12,149 nt of DNA from DATKMG01 sp035541995 (GTDB lineage: Bacteria > Acidobacteriota > Terriglobia > Versatilivoradales > Versatilivoraceae): the NCBI GenBank assembly GCA_035541995.1, contig DATKMG010000665.1, forward strand, positions 1-12,149, read 5' to 3'. The position numbers were made by a program, and so were the translations under genes. The notes beneath the pieces were generated by a model that was not told the origin of the DNA, made no database searches, and saw only the letters and a list, made by a program, of their open reading frames with translations. Positions 6,526 to 12,149 of the stretch are shown here, one piece after another. Positions within the stretch are counted from its first letter, which is position 1; each line of letters opens with the position of its first letter.

Positions 6526-8235
6526 ATGCGGCGGTTCTTCCTGTTTGCCATACTTATAGCAGGATATGCAGCCTTGTTAATCCTGTACGCGACAGAGCGG
6601 TCCGGGGCTCAGATCCATTTCACCGACATCACGGATTCCGCCGGCATCAAGTTCCGTCACCTATCGGCCCCCGATATGAAATACATTGTGGAATCGATGA
6701 GCGGAGGCGTGGCACTCTTCGATTACGACAACGATGGCTGGCTCGACATCTATTTCACGAATGCCCCGACGGTGGATACCGCCAACGACCTTCGGATTGC
6801 ACCGTGTGCCCTGTACCATAACAACTGTGACGGAACCTTCAGTGACGTGAGCGAGAAATCGGGACTCGTCGATCCCGGCTGGGCGATGGGGGCGGTCGCG
6901 GCCGATTTCGACGGGGACGGTTATCAGGATCTATACGTTACCTGTCTTGGGTCGAACCATCTCTACCACAACAATGGAAACGGCACCTTTACTGATGTCA
7001 CCGCTCAGGCCGGCGTTGACGACCGCCGCTGGTCCACGGGAGCGGCGTTTGGGGATTATGACCGCGATGGGAATCTGGACCTCTTCGTCGCCAACTACGT
7101 GGACTTCAAGCTAACAGACTTGCCAGAGTTCGGCAAAGGCAAAACCTGCGAGTACCGAGGGGTCCCGGTGCAATGTGGCCCCAGGGGCTTGCCGGGAGCG
7201 GGGGACTCATTATTCCGAAACGGTGGAAAAGGGACCTTCACGAATGTTACCGAGTCGGCTGGCGTTGCCGACCCCGCGGGCCGCTTTGGGCTGGGCGTGG
7301 TGTGGACCGATGTTGATGGAGACGGCTGGCCGGACATTTACGTCGCAAACGACACAGGACCGAACTTTCTCTACCACAACAACCACAACGGCACTTTCAC
7401 CGACATCGGTTTCCAGTCGGGCGCAGCGGTGGACGACGACGGCATCGAGCAAGGATCGATGGGCGTAGCGGTGGGAGATTTCCTCCACACTGGCCTTCTG
7501 GGCATCTTCGTCACCAATTTCTCAGGCGAGCACAGCACACTTTACCGTCACGACACCCCACTTGGATTCACCGACATCTCCTATCCCGCGAAGATCGCCG
7601 CCGTGACCACCTCCTATGTGAGCTGGGGGACCCAGTTCTTTGATTGTGACAACGACGGCTGGCTCGACCTTCTCGTCGTGAATGGGCACGTGTACCCGCA
7701 GATGGAGAACGCGAAAGCGGGTACGTCGTTTCGCCAGCGTATTTTGTTGTTTCATAACGAGGGGAAGGGAGTATTCTCAGAAGTTGCGGCCAGCTCGGGT
7801 GATGTGCTGATGGTGCCTCGTGTAAGTCGCGGCGTAGCCTTTGGCGATATCAATAACGATGGCAGCATTGATGTCGTCATCAATAATCTCGAAGGGAAAC
7901 CACTGATACTGAGGAATGACAGCGTTAACAACAACAATTGGATCACGATCAAAACCGTGGGCAAGGGAACGAACCGCGATGCGGTGGGGGCGAGGGTCAA
8001 GGTAGTTAGTGGAGATCTCGTGCAATGGGACGAGGTTCACTCGGGGGGGAGCTATCTCTCGTCTGGAGATCTCAGGTTGCACTATGGTTTGGGAAAGAGG
8101 AACCAGATCGATTCCATCGAGGTTCATTGGCCCGACGGCACAGTGGAAACGGTCGGCCCCGTGCCGGTAAACCATTTTCTGACCGTCGAGGAAGGGAAAG
8201 GGGTGGTAAGGACAGACGCTCCTGGTAAGCGTTGA
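6526..8235 (+). CDS. CRTAC1-family FG-GAP/VCBS repeat protein with C-terminal ASPIC/UnbV domain
   Basis: Exported protein of 569 residues. Residues 1-29 form a short signal sequence or anchor (FFLFAILIAGYAALLILYA). FTDITDSAGIKFRH (32-45) is the usual N-terminal motif of the family. Calcium-type DxDxDG loops of a beta-propeller follow at 66-74, 127-135, 177-185, 262-270, 373-381 and 441-449 (DYDNDGWLD, DFDGDGYQD, DYDRDGNLD, DVDGDGWPD, DCDNDGWLD, DINNDGSID). The blade at 318-326 (DFLHTGLLG) has lost the acidic ligands. C208 and C217, in a CEYRGVPVQCGPRGLPG motif, match the conserved cysteine insert. Residues about 470-555 are the ASPIC/UnbV domain (DAVGARVKV, IEVHWPDGTVE). Family members are thought to bind partners or glycans at the cell surface; no reaction is known. 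ATG 6526 directly follows AGGAG with no spacer, so GAGG at 6511 may be the working ribosome site. It is probably co-transcribed with the TPR gene. Confidence 0.9.
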   Translation: MRRFFLFAILIAGYAALLILYATERSGAQIHFTDITDSAGIKFRHLSAPDMKYIVESMSGGVALFDYDNDGWLDIYFTNAPTVDTANDLRIAPCALYHNNCDGTFSDVSEKSGLVDPGWAMGAVAADFDGDGYQDLYVTCLGSNHLYHNNGNGTFTDVTAQAGVDDRRWSTGAAFGDYDRDGNLDLFVANYVDFKLTDLPEFGKGKTCEYRGVPVQCGPRGLPGAGDSLFRNGGKGTFTNVTESAGVADPAGRFGLGVVWTDVDGDGWPDIYVANDTGPNFLYHNNHNGTFTDIGFQSGAAVDDDGIEQGSMGVAVGDFLHTGLLGIFVTNFSGEHSTLYRHDTPLGFTDISYPAKIAAVTTSYVSWGTQFFDCDNDGWLDLLVVNGHVYPQMENAKAGTSFRQRILLFHNEGKGVFSEVAASSGDVLMVPRVSRGVAFGDINNDGSIDVVINNLEGKPLILRNDSVNNNNWITIKTVGKGTNRDAVGARVKVVSGDLVQWDEVHSGGSYLSSGDLRLHYGLGKRNQIDSIEVHWPDGTVETVGPVPVNHFLTVEEGKGVVRTDAPGKR

Positions 8236-8373
8236 TTGCCCAGCCGTCACAGTCGGGCTTTAATCCCAAAACACGCTTTATTCAGGCGATCCGCGACCCC
8301 GGTAGTCCCTGACGTCGATGTCGATTGCTCACGAAAGATTCGGCCGCCGATTGTGCACTCCCCGCGGATGAAG

Positions 8374-8451
8374 AATCGTGTCCATTCGGCAAACTAGCTT
8401 GACCCATTCTGAAAAAGCTCAAGCGGGTTTGCCGAATGGATACTGATTTTT
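8374..8451. terminator. Strong hairpin between convergent genes; terminator or IS-end remnant
   Basis: TCCATTCGGCAAAC (8381-8394) is the exact reverse complement of 8427-8440. After a two-base mismatch the stem resumes with GCTTGA (8397-8402) and TCAAGC (8419-8424), giving 20 of 22 pairs around a 16-nt loop. AATC (8374-8377) and GATT (8445-8448) may add an outer stem. A five-T run (8447-8451) follows on the plus strand. Lying between two genes that converge, it could stop transcription from either side. TTGACCCA also occurs twice in direct orientation (8399-8406, 8450-8457), which looks like insertion-sequence termini. The remaining bases of 8236-8517 show no gene. Confidence 0.5.
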
Positions 8452-8517
8452 GACCCAGTTTAGCAACCACATATGCGCGCGCCCGTCCTGAACTCCTTCC
8501 CTCTGGCGCCTCGGGAA

Positions 8518-9189
8518 TCAAGCCTTCCCCAGGACCTGAGCCAGCTCTTTTCGCGGCCGTCTCAGCAGGGTGATACCCACCGCCAGGCTCCAGTACAGAA
8601 TGAAGCTGGCGGCAAAGGCGGTATTGCCCCAACCGACAGCACTGTAGAACTGCGCGGGATCTTTCCCGAAGTAGAGGGAAGGGACGAATGCCAGGTTGAA
8701 AAGTGCGATGCCATAGGCTGCCCGGCCGACCCAGCCGGGGAGCACCCTGGTGCGCAGTACGGCATACCCGGCGGCCGACAGGAAGACGGCAGTCAAAATG
8801 CGCGAGACCGAGCCGTGAATCAGAATACTGCCTTCAGCCAGGGGGCCGTCGATGGTGGGGTCGATCATGCCGTTCGGGGCGCCGAAGACGGCTCCGACCT
8901 CCAGGGAGGTGGCGACCAGAGAGACCGCCACGTAAATCAGGCCCGCGCCGTAAGCGAGGGCGGCAACCCATTCGTAGGCTGCGTCCGCCTGGCGAATGAG
9001 ATGACAAAAGCCCGCCACGAAGACGATCATTAATGCGCAGAAGATGAGATTGAGCAGGTTACGGGTGAAGACGTTCCACGCCGGAGGCGGACCGGAGTAT
9101 ATAAAATAGAGCGGTACGATGAGCGTAGTCCCTACCCCGATCATCACGCCAGAAATACCCGTCAGACGCCGTACTTTTGCATTGTTCAT
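8518..9189 (-). CDS. Uncharacterised six-helix integral membrane protein
   Basis: Protein of 223 residues that I do not recognise by name. It is almost wholly hydrophobic, with six likely membrane helices at about 11-32, 44-65, 75-98, 125-147, 155-173 and 187-209, and a basic C-terminal tail (LLRRPRKELAQVLGKA). The size and shape resemble DUF4386-like or other small uncharacterised inner-membrane families. No catalytic motif or cofactor site was seen. The start chosen is ATG 9189-9187 (MNNAKVRRLTG), because AGGAGAGG lies about 10 bases upstream and the first helix follows at once. The frame stays open upstream to an ATG at 9288, which would add a basic, unlikely-looking 33-residue leader; that ATG overlaps the stop of the upstream small frame as ATGA. 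It is convergent with the CRTAC1-like gene. Confidence 0.72.
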   Translation of the reverse strand: MNNAKVRRLTGISGVMIGVGTTLIVPLYFIYSGPPPAWNVFTRNLLNLIFCALMIVFVAGFCHLIRQADAAYEWVAALAYGAGLIYVAVSLVATSLEVGAVFGAPNGMIDPTIDGPLAEGSILIHGSVSRILTAVFLSAAGYAVLRTRVLPGWVGRAAYGIALFNLAFVPSLYFGKDPAQFYSAVGWGNTAFAASFILYWSLAVGITLLRRPRKELAQVLGKA

Positions 9190-9284
9190 TGGACGAATTC
9201 CTCTCCTGTTCATCATGATTGCGGATGCATTCTTGCGCTGATGGGCAGTGCAAACCGAAATCCGGCCAGTCCGGTTTTTACGAC

Positions 9285-9524
9285 TCATCGCGCCAGCTTT
9301 AGGACTTGGTCTTCCGATTCATCAGAGACGTCTTCGCATTTTTCTACCCTCTCCAGCAGAATCGGCAAAAACCAACGCGACAACCAAACCGCTTTAACTA
9401 GAAGACGCAACTGCTGATCGGATGCGAGCCTCGCCTGTTCGAGAATCGCTTCTAGCTCCGAGGCAGGCAAAGGCGGCTCGCCAAAATCTTCATAGAACTC
9501 CTCAAGCTCTCGGTCTTATCTCAT
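9285..9524 (-). pseudogene. Small acidic reading frame interrupted at codon 3
   Basis: Reading leftward from ATG 9524-9522, the frame is M-R-stop (TAA 9518-9516) and then 76 open codons to TGA 9287-9285. The residues after the stop begin DRELEEFYEDFGEPPLPASE and continue as an amphipathic, Leu- and Glu-rich helical chain with a WLSRWFLPILLERVEKCE segment. This looks like real protein, not a random frame. Either a nonsense change has killed a small gene of about 78 codons, or translation starts at the TTG 9470-9468, giving 61 residues. The stop codon overlaps an ATG of the following minus-strand frame (ATGA, 9288-9285), a coupling geometry typical of operons. The family is not recognised. Confidence 0.4.
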
Positions 9525-9711
9525 AGCCAGACTCAAGTCAGGTGCCTAACATTTGCTTTTAGATCATGGTGCGAAATGGTAACCTAGGCAATCGAAATCT
9601 ACCCGTTCCAGTCAAGCAGCCCCTTCCAGAATTGAAAAACGCGAGGCCTATTTCATGTTCTCCTACCAGAGAGGTGGTTATACAACTTCTGTCCAAGGGT
9701 GCCAGCCTGTT

Positions 9712-9997
9712 ATGATGGAACAGTTCCTAGAATTCATCCTCAACAATCGGAATGTCTCTGCCAAGCACATCCCGTTTTATATTAAATGGGTATTTTCTTG
9801 TCAGGAATTCCTGCTACTGCCCTTGGAATAACCCGTCACCTTGCACCAGAAAACAGTTCCTCACCCACCTGTCCAAAACCCAACAGGACTGGCAGATCAA
9901 GCAAGCCGATTACGCCCTCCGGCTCTATCACTTCTTCCTCTCTTTCGTGACGAGAAGTCTGCCGGCTCCGGGTCCTGAACAGAGCAGGTGCTTCTAA
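9712..9997 (+). pseudogene. Decayed tyrosine recombinase (integron-integrase/Xer-like), N-terminal part
   Basis: From ATG 9712 or 9715 the frame reads MEQFLEFIL, then NVSAKHIPFYIKWV, then a stop at 9829-9831. In the next frame, from about 9827 onward, the text continues RKQFLTHLSKTQQDWQIKQ and ADYALRLYHFFLS, ending at TAA 9995-9997. Joined, these match the usual order of the N-terminal SAM-like DNA-binding segment of integron-integrase and Xer-type recombinases (KHIPFY-x-KWV, then a helix with WQ-KQA-ALRLY-FL). A single frameshift near 9826-9835 explains the split. Catalytic motifs of the C-terminal domain (R...HxxR...Y) are not present before the IS at about 10316, and only 27 bp separate that IS from the next gene. 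The recombinase is therefore a truncated relic. Assignment is from motif memory, not a search. Confidence 0.55.
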
Positions 9998-10304
9998 TCT
10001 CCAGAAGCTCCTGTATTGGATCCCCAGCATACGAATGCCTGGCAGCCACTGCAGTGGACATGGGGTCGGAGTGAGTTGAGAAATCCCCATCCCGCTCGTT
10101 ATGGAACCAGGTTGCCGAGTTGAAGACTTGCTTGGGTGCAATAGACTGATCCAAAATGAGTTCTCGGATTCTTGGCATAAGTCCTTAAGAGTCGGCTTCC
10201 GTTTATCTATCGGAGCATCTTCTTCCTGCCGGATTTCCCACCATGACGACAATACGGTCTGAGCGTCTCAGAACAAGAAAAACTTATGCTTGTTGTAAAT
10301 GTGT
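9998..10304. other. Degenerate stretch, no intact gene
   Basis: No intact gene is seen on either strand. On the plus strand, about 10109-10160, the words KTCLGAID and, one frame on, RLIQNEF recall the EKTYLGWIxRFI core-binding motif of the same recombinase family, so the relic may extend to about 10170 with more frameshifts. This echo is weak. Open frames on the minus strand across 9836-10252 match nothing I know, and their 3' parts run antisense to the recombinase relic. Confidence 0.35.
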
Positions 10305-10315
10305 TAGGGTACTGG

Positions 10316-11119
10316 GGGTATTGTCAAGTTGAGAAGATCCGCGCAGACTGGGTAGATGACAACCAACGTGCCTAGCTATCGCGGATTCCGATTTCCACCT
10401 GATATCATTAGTCATGCTGTCTGGCTCTACTACAGATTCTGCCTGAGCTTCCGAGATGTGGAAGACCTCCTGGCAGAGCGTGGGGTCATCGTCAGCTACG
10501 AAACCATCCGACAGTGGTGTCGAAAGTTTGGAACCGATTACGCTCGGAAACTCAAGCGACGACAGGGTCACTTGGGCGACACCCGGCACCTGGACGAACT
10601 GTTCGTGACTATCCAGGGTAGGCGACAGTATCTGTGGCGGGCTATTGACCAGGATGGTGACGTGATTGATATTCTCGTCCAACCCCGCCGCGATCAGCTT
10701 GCAGCCCAACGATTCTTTCGTAAACTACTGAAGGGTCAGGAAAGGGAACCTCGGCGATTGGTCACCGACAAGCTGAGGAGCTATCAAGCAGCGCACCGCG
10801 CTATCATGCCTTCTGTCCTGCACGACACCGAACGCTACGCTAACAATCGGGCTGAAGTCTCACATGAGCCCGTCCGACAGCGCGAGCGACAAATGCGAGG
10901 ATTCAAATCCGCCGCTCAAGCGCAACGATTCTGGTCTGTACACGGAGTCATCCAGAATCTATTCCGAATCGGACGCCACCTGCTGCGGTCAGTCAACCAC
11001 CGGCTCTTACGAGCTCGCTCCTTTCTTGTTTGGCAAGAGGTCACGTGTGCCTGATGAATCCGGGGGTCAGCCACAAACCGTCCCAATCTCACTTCGACGA
11101 CGCCAAGTTGACAGTACCC
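10316..11119 (+). mobile_element. IS6-family insertion sequence
   Basis: Element of about 804 bp, the normal size for the IS6 (IS26/IS240) family, with one transposase gene. The terminal inverted repeats are GGGTATTGTCAAGTTG (10316-10331) and CAAGTTGACAGTACCC (11104-11119), 14 of 16 matching. A different pairing is also possible: TAGGGTACTG (10305-10314) against CAGTACCCTA (11112-11121), a perfect 10-bp match that would set the left border 11 bp further out. No 8-bp target duplication is visible with either border, so it may not be a simple insertion. It separates the recombinase relic from the hydrolase gene. Confidence 0.75.
10356..11054 (+). CDS. IS6-family DDE transposase
   Basis: Complete transposase of 232 residues, the usual family length. 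An N-terminal helix-turn-helix (about 31-58, FRDVEDLLAERGVIVSYETI) follows the typical YRGFRFPPDIISHAVWLYYR opening. The catalytic DDE triad is readable as D80 in HLDELFVTI, D138 in VTDKLRSY and E167 in NNRAEVSHEPVR. The usual GFKS motif follows at 182-185 (QMRGFKSAAQAQRF). Family knowledge: IS6 enzymes move by replicative cointegration, leave 8-bp duplications and often cause adjacent deletions. No frameshift or lost residue was seen, so it may be active. The gene lies between the two terminal repeats and reads toward the hydrolase. Confidence 0.92.
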   Translation: MTTNVPSYRGFRFPPDIISHAVWLYYRFCLSFRDVEDLLAERGVIVSYETIRQWCRKFGTDYARKLKRRQGHLGDTRHLDELFVTIQGRRQYLWRAIDQDGDVIDILVQPRRDQLAAQRFFRKLLKGQEREPRRLVTDKLRSYQAAHRAIMPSVLHDTERYANNRAEVSHEPVRQRERQMRGFKSAAQAQRFWSVHGVIQNLFRIGRHLLRSVNHRLLRARSFLVWQEVTCA

Positions 11120-11136
11120 TATTAATGGTTTAGAAC
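11108..11136 (+). promoter_or_regulatory. Possible hybrid promoter formed by the IS6 right end
   Basis: A consensus -35 box TTGACA (11108-11113) lies within the right terminal repeat of the IS and points outward. Exactly 17 bases later is TAGAAC (11131-11136), sharing 4 of 6 bases with TATAAT, in host DNA. Known IS6-family elements such as IS26 and IS257 drive neighbours this way. Transcription would start near 11143, only a few bases before ATG 11147, giving an almost leaderless mRNA. That weakens the case. Confidence 0.35.
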
Positions 11137-11146
11137 GAGAGCCAAC

Positions 11147-12149
11147 ATGAAACGATATCTGATCGGCTTGTTCATTTTACCCTTTTTCGTTGCGATCGCT
11201 GCGATGGCTAGGCCGAGGACGTTCGAAGTAGGGACTGTTTATATTTTTCTTCCATCCACGAGCGACGAACAGATTGTTCGTGATCTCGAAACCATAGCTG
11301 GCACGGGTATTAACGCAATCGAGATCTGCCCATCCTTTCTGCTGAAGTACGGGAACCTTGAGCCTGATTTCACTAAAACCGATCTCATCCTGAGGACCGC
11401 TGAGCGGTTGGGGCTGCGCGTGATGCCCACCGTTTTCTGGAGCGGGCTGCTGCCGGACTACGCGGCGGCAAAATGGCCGGACCGGTTCTCGCCGGTTGTC
11501 GATGATGCGGGTCGGGAGGCGCGGCTCTCCTACGCGGACCCCGAGGTCATGGGCCTGATTGACTACTACTCCAAGATTACGGTCGAGCATTTCAAAAACT
11601 CTCCCAGTGTGATTGCGTACAACATCTGGGATGAACCACACATGGGTGGGTTCTCGTTATCCGTGGGCGAAGGAAGGGAAGCTCATGACGACGAGCATTT
11701 CAGCCGTTGGTTTAAGGAATGGGGATTAAAGAAATACGGAAGCCCGGCCGCCTGGTTCGCGCAATGGGATGACCCCCTGCTCAATCAGGAATATGCGAAC
11801 TTTGATCGCCCCATGTTTTATTGGTATGCCACCAGCCAGATTCTACAGCACATCAACGATCTGGTGAAATCCATAGACCCCGTGCATCCCACTCGCACTC
11901 ATGCCGTGGGCAGTACCGTTACCAACGGAGACGTGGAAATTTATGGACAGGACGACTGGGCGCTGTCGAAAGTCGTGGACGAATACGGACTGTCCTATTA
12001 TCCCGATATTCCTGCCCGCAGCGCCGAGAATAACCCGGGAGAATTGGCAAAAGAGAAGGCCCTGTGGGACACGCCTTGGACGACCGGCCTGGAGCTGACT
12101 TCGGCCCACGACGCGGCTGCGGCAGCCGGCAAGCCTTTCGTAATGCCGG
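11147..12149 (+). CDS. Secreted TIM-barrel glycoside hydrolase (GH42/GH5-like, beta-galactosidase type), 5' part
   Basis: Open from ATG 11147 to the window end, giving 334 residues with the rest missing. Residues 1-21 form a Sec signal peptide (LIGLFILPFFVAIAAMA). Early barrel strands carry TGINAIEICPSF and AERLGLRVMPTVFW, typical of retaining clan GH-A enzymes. AYNIWDEPHMGG (158-168) has the strand-4 W-x-E-P pattern, with E163 the likely acid/base; the nucleophile Glu would lie beyond the window. GH-A barrels cleave beta-linked sugars, and the substrate cannot be told from this part. GH42 is the nearest guess; GH5 or a GH42-like unclassified family is possible. GAGAG lies about 5 bases before the start as a modest ribosome site. 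The IS6 element ends 27 bp upstream, so the native promoter may have been lost. Confidence 0.72.
   Translation, partial: MKRYLIGLFILPFFVAIAAMARPRTFEVGTVYIFLPSTSDEQIVRDLETIAGTGINAIEICPSFLLKYGNLEPDFTKTDLILRTAERLGLRVMPTVFWSGLLPDYAAAKWPDRFSPVVDDAGREARLSYADPEVMGLIDYYSKITVEHFKNSPSVIAYNIWDEPHMGGFSLSVGEGREAHDDEHFSRWFKEWGLKKYGSPAAWFAQWDDPLLNQEYANFDRPMFYWYATSQILQHINDLVKSIDPVHPTRTHAVGSTVTNGDVEIYGQDDWALSKVVDEYGLSYYPDIPARSAENNPGELAKEKALWDTPWTTGLELTSAHDAAAAAGKPFVMP

Noticed and set aside
8236..8260. Short AGCC/GGCT hairpin after the CRTAC1 stop
   Set aside because: The stem is only four pairs with a long loop; the hairpin at 8374-8451 is a much better terminator candidate.
9544..9550. GCCTAAC, fitting the attC inverse core RYYYAAC
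   Set aside because: No matching GTTRRRY partner or fold was found at a suitable distance; GTTAGGG at 10303-10309 fails the last base. A seven-base match is expected by chance.
9836..10252. Minus-strand open frame of 138 codons
   Set aside because: Its 3' part is antisense to the recombinase relic and the rest has no known motif or clear ribosome site.
10284..10709. Minus-strand open frame across the transposase start
   Set aside because: It is antisense to a complete IS6 transposase and covers the IS terminus.
1..12149. CRISPR arrays, tRNA or rRNA genes
   Set aside because: No regularly spaced direct repeats and no tRNA or rRNA signature were seen on either strand.

Overview
The window most resembles a chromosome segment of an Acidobacteriota bacterium, probably Terriglobia- or Solibacter-like. 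This is inferred from the gene families, not from a marker gene. A very large Oar-type TonB-dependent receptor, a secreted TPR-repeat protein and a CRTAC1-type FG-GAP/ASPIC-UnbV protein stand in a row, a grouping common in that phylum. The coding DNA is moderately GC-rich.

Bases 1-8235 hold three large plus-strand genes: the receptor (127-3528), the TPR protein (4150-6429) and the CRTAC1-like protein (6526-8235). All three appear to be exported: outer membrane, periplasm or lipid-free envelope, and envelope or cell surface. The last two look co-transcribed. The 621-bp gap between the receptor and the TPR gene has no credible gene. It is packed with inverted repeats: twin GC hairpins, two CCCAGGG/CCCTGGG hairpins, a perfect 21-bp palindrome, an imperfect palindrome of about 140 nt, and a further 17/18-bp hairpin.

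Bases 8236-9524 hold a convergent minus-strand unit: an unrecognised six-helix membrane protein (8518-9189) and, upstream of it, a short reading frame with a stop at codon 3. A strong 14-bp hairpin separates this unit from the CRTAC1-like gene.

Bases 9525-11121 look like a decayed accessory patch. The N-terminal part of an integron-integrase/Xer-like tyrosine recombinase survives in two reading frames and its catalytic half is missing. Next comes an apparently intact IS6-family insertion sequence with no visible target duplication, and a left border that seems to carry a second partial terminus. From 11147 to the window end, starting 25 bp beyond the IS, is the 5' part of a secreted TIM-barrel glycoside hydrolase (GH42/GH5-like). 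The right IS terminus carries a consensus -35 hexamer pointing at this gene.

A plausible reading is a glycan-uptake or surface-interaction cluster next to a recombination hotspot. No single new defence or biosynthetic system is evident. The most unusual items are the nested palindromes, the recombinase remnant beside the IS6 element, and the possible IS-derived promoter in front of the hydrolase.
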